From Piscirickettsiaceae bacterium (GTDB lineage Bacteria; Pseudomonadota; Gammaproteobacteria; Nitrosococcales; Methylophagaceae), in contig DAOUSV010000086.1 of NCBI GenBank assembly GCA_030627065.1, forward strand, positions 1 through 6,423: DNA of 6,423 nt, in the 5' to 3' direction. Made by a program: the position numbers and the translations under genes. Positions 6,300 to 6,423 of this stretch are shown here, piece after piece. The notes under the pieces were generated by a model. The model did no database searches. It worked only from the letters and a program-made list of their open reading frames with translations, and was not told the origin of the DNA. The stretch's first letter is position 1. Every line of letters starts with the position of its first letter.

Positions 6300-6328
6300 T
6301 TGATTTATAATCAGAGCCTCTCTACAAT
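6300..6328 (+). promoter_or_regulatory. Promoter of tRNA-Val
   Basis: TTGATT (6300-6305), an exact 17-bp spacer and TACAAT (6323-6328) are followed by a GC-rich discriminator GCGGC, the arrangement typical of stringently controlled stable-RNA promoters in gammaproteobacteria. The expected start near 6335 leaves about 8 bases of 5' leader before the mature tRNA at 6343. A TATAAT at 6306-6311 is present but has no matching -35. Confidence 0.7.
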
Positions 6329-6342
6329 GCGGCTCTTTCTTG

Positions 6343-6418
6343 GGGTGTTTAGCTCAGCTGGGAGAGCATCGCCCTTACAAGGCGAGGGTCGGGGGTTCGA
6401 TCCCCTCAACACCCACCA
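6343..6418 (+). tRNA. tRNA-Val (anticodon UAC)
   Basis: A complete 76-base cloverleaf can be folded: acceptor GGGTGTT (6343-6349) with AACACCC (6408-6414), D arm GCTC/GAGC (6352-6355, 6364-6367), anticodon stem TCGCC/GGCGA with loop CTTACAA (6374-6380), T arm GGGGG/CCCTC with loop TTCGATC, discriminator A at 6415 and an encoded CCA at 6416-6418. The anticodon TAC (6376-6378) reads valine codons GTA/GTG. It closely resembles E. coli tRNA-Val(UAC). The window ends five bases later, so whether further tRNAs follow in the same transcript cannot be seen. Confidence 0.98.
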
Positions 6419-6423
6419 AGAAA

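Noticed and set aside
6306..6311. TATAAT as the -10 of the tRNA promoter
   Set aside because: No -35-like hexamer lies 16-18 bp upstream, whereas TTGATT-17-TACAAT with a GC-rich discriminator fits well just downstream.
6343..6423. tRNA-Val as an integration site for a mobile element
   Set aside because: The window ends five bases after the tRNA; no integrase or direct repeat of the tRNA 3' end is visible.

Overview
The window looks like chromosomal DNA from a moderately AT-rich gammaproteobacterium. The M18 aminopeptidase resembles the Pseudomonas ApeB type throughout, the pilus ATPases are of the PilU type, and the tRNA-Val(UAC) has an encoded CCA and a strong sigma70-type promoter with a GC-rich discriminator. 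I cannot name the genus. I see no insertion sequence, prophage, CRISPR array or resistance gene.

Layout, left to right. A yigZ/IMPACT-family gene (64-651, +) converges almost end to end with a run of minus-strand genes. Reading that run in the direction of transcription (right to left): apeB (M18 aminopeptidase), a 94-residue conserved protein and a DUF445 membrane protein form a tight, probably translationally coupled operon. After about 100 bp holding two overlapping, mutually exclusive inverted repeats comes an 88-residue single-domain PilZ protein. After a 240-bp spacer come pilU and then a second, longer PilU-like ATPase. At the right edge, tRNA-Val lies divergent to apeB, so the two promoters share about 110 bp.

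Biology. The central block concerns type IV pili and c-di-GMP: a PilZ protein with both c-di-GMP-binding motifs next to two accessory retraction-type ATPases. The most unusual object is the second ATPase (658-2088). Its extra N-terminal ~120 residues read as a diverged tandem copy of the PAS-like N-terminal domain that normally precedes the RecA-like motor core, so the protein appears to carry two N-domains and one motor. The apeB operon pairs a cytosolic peptidase with a small basic protein that may have a PC4-like nucleic-acid-binding fold and a DUF445 membrane protein; no common function can be stated. Assignments to families are strong; statements about regulation rest on visual inspection of motifs only.
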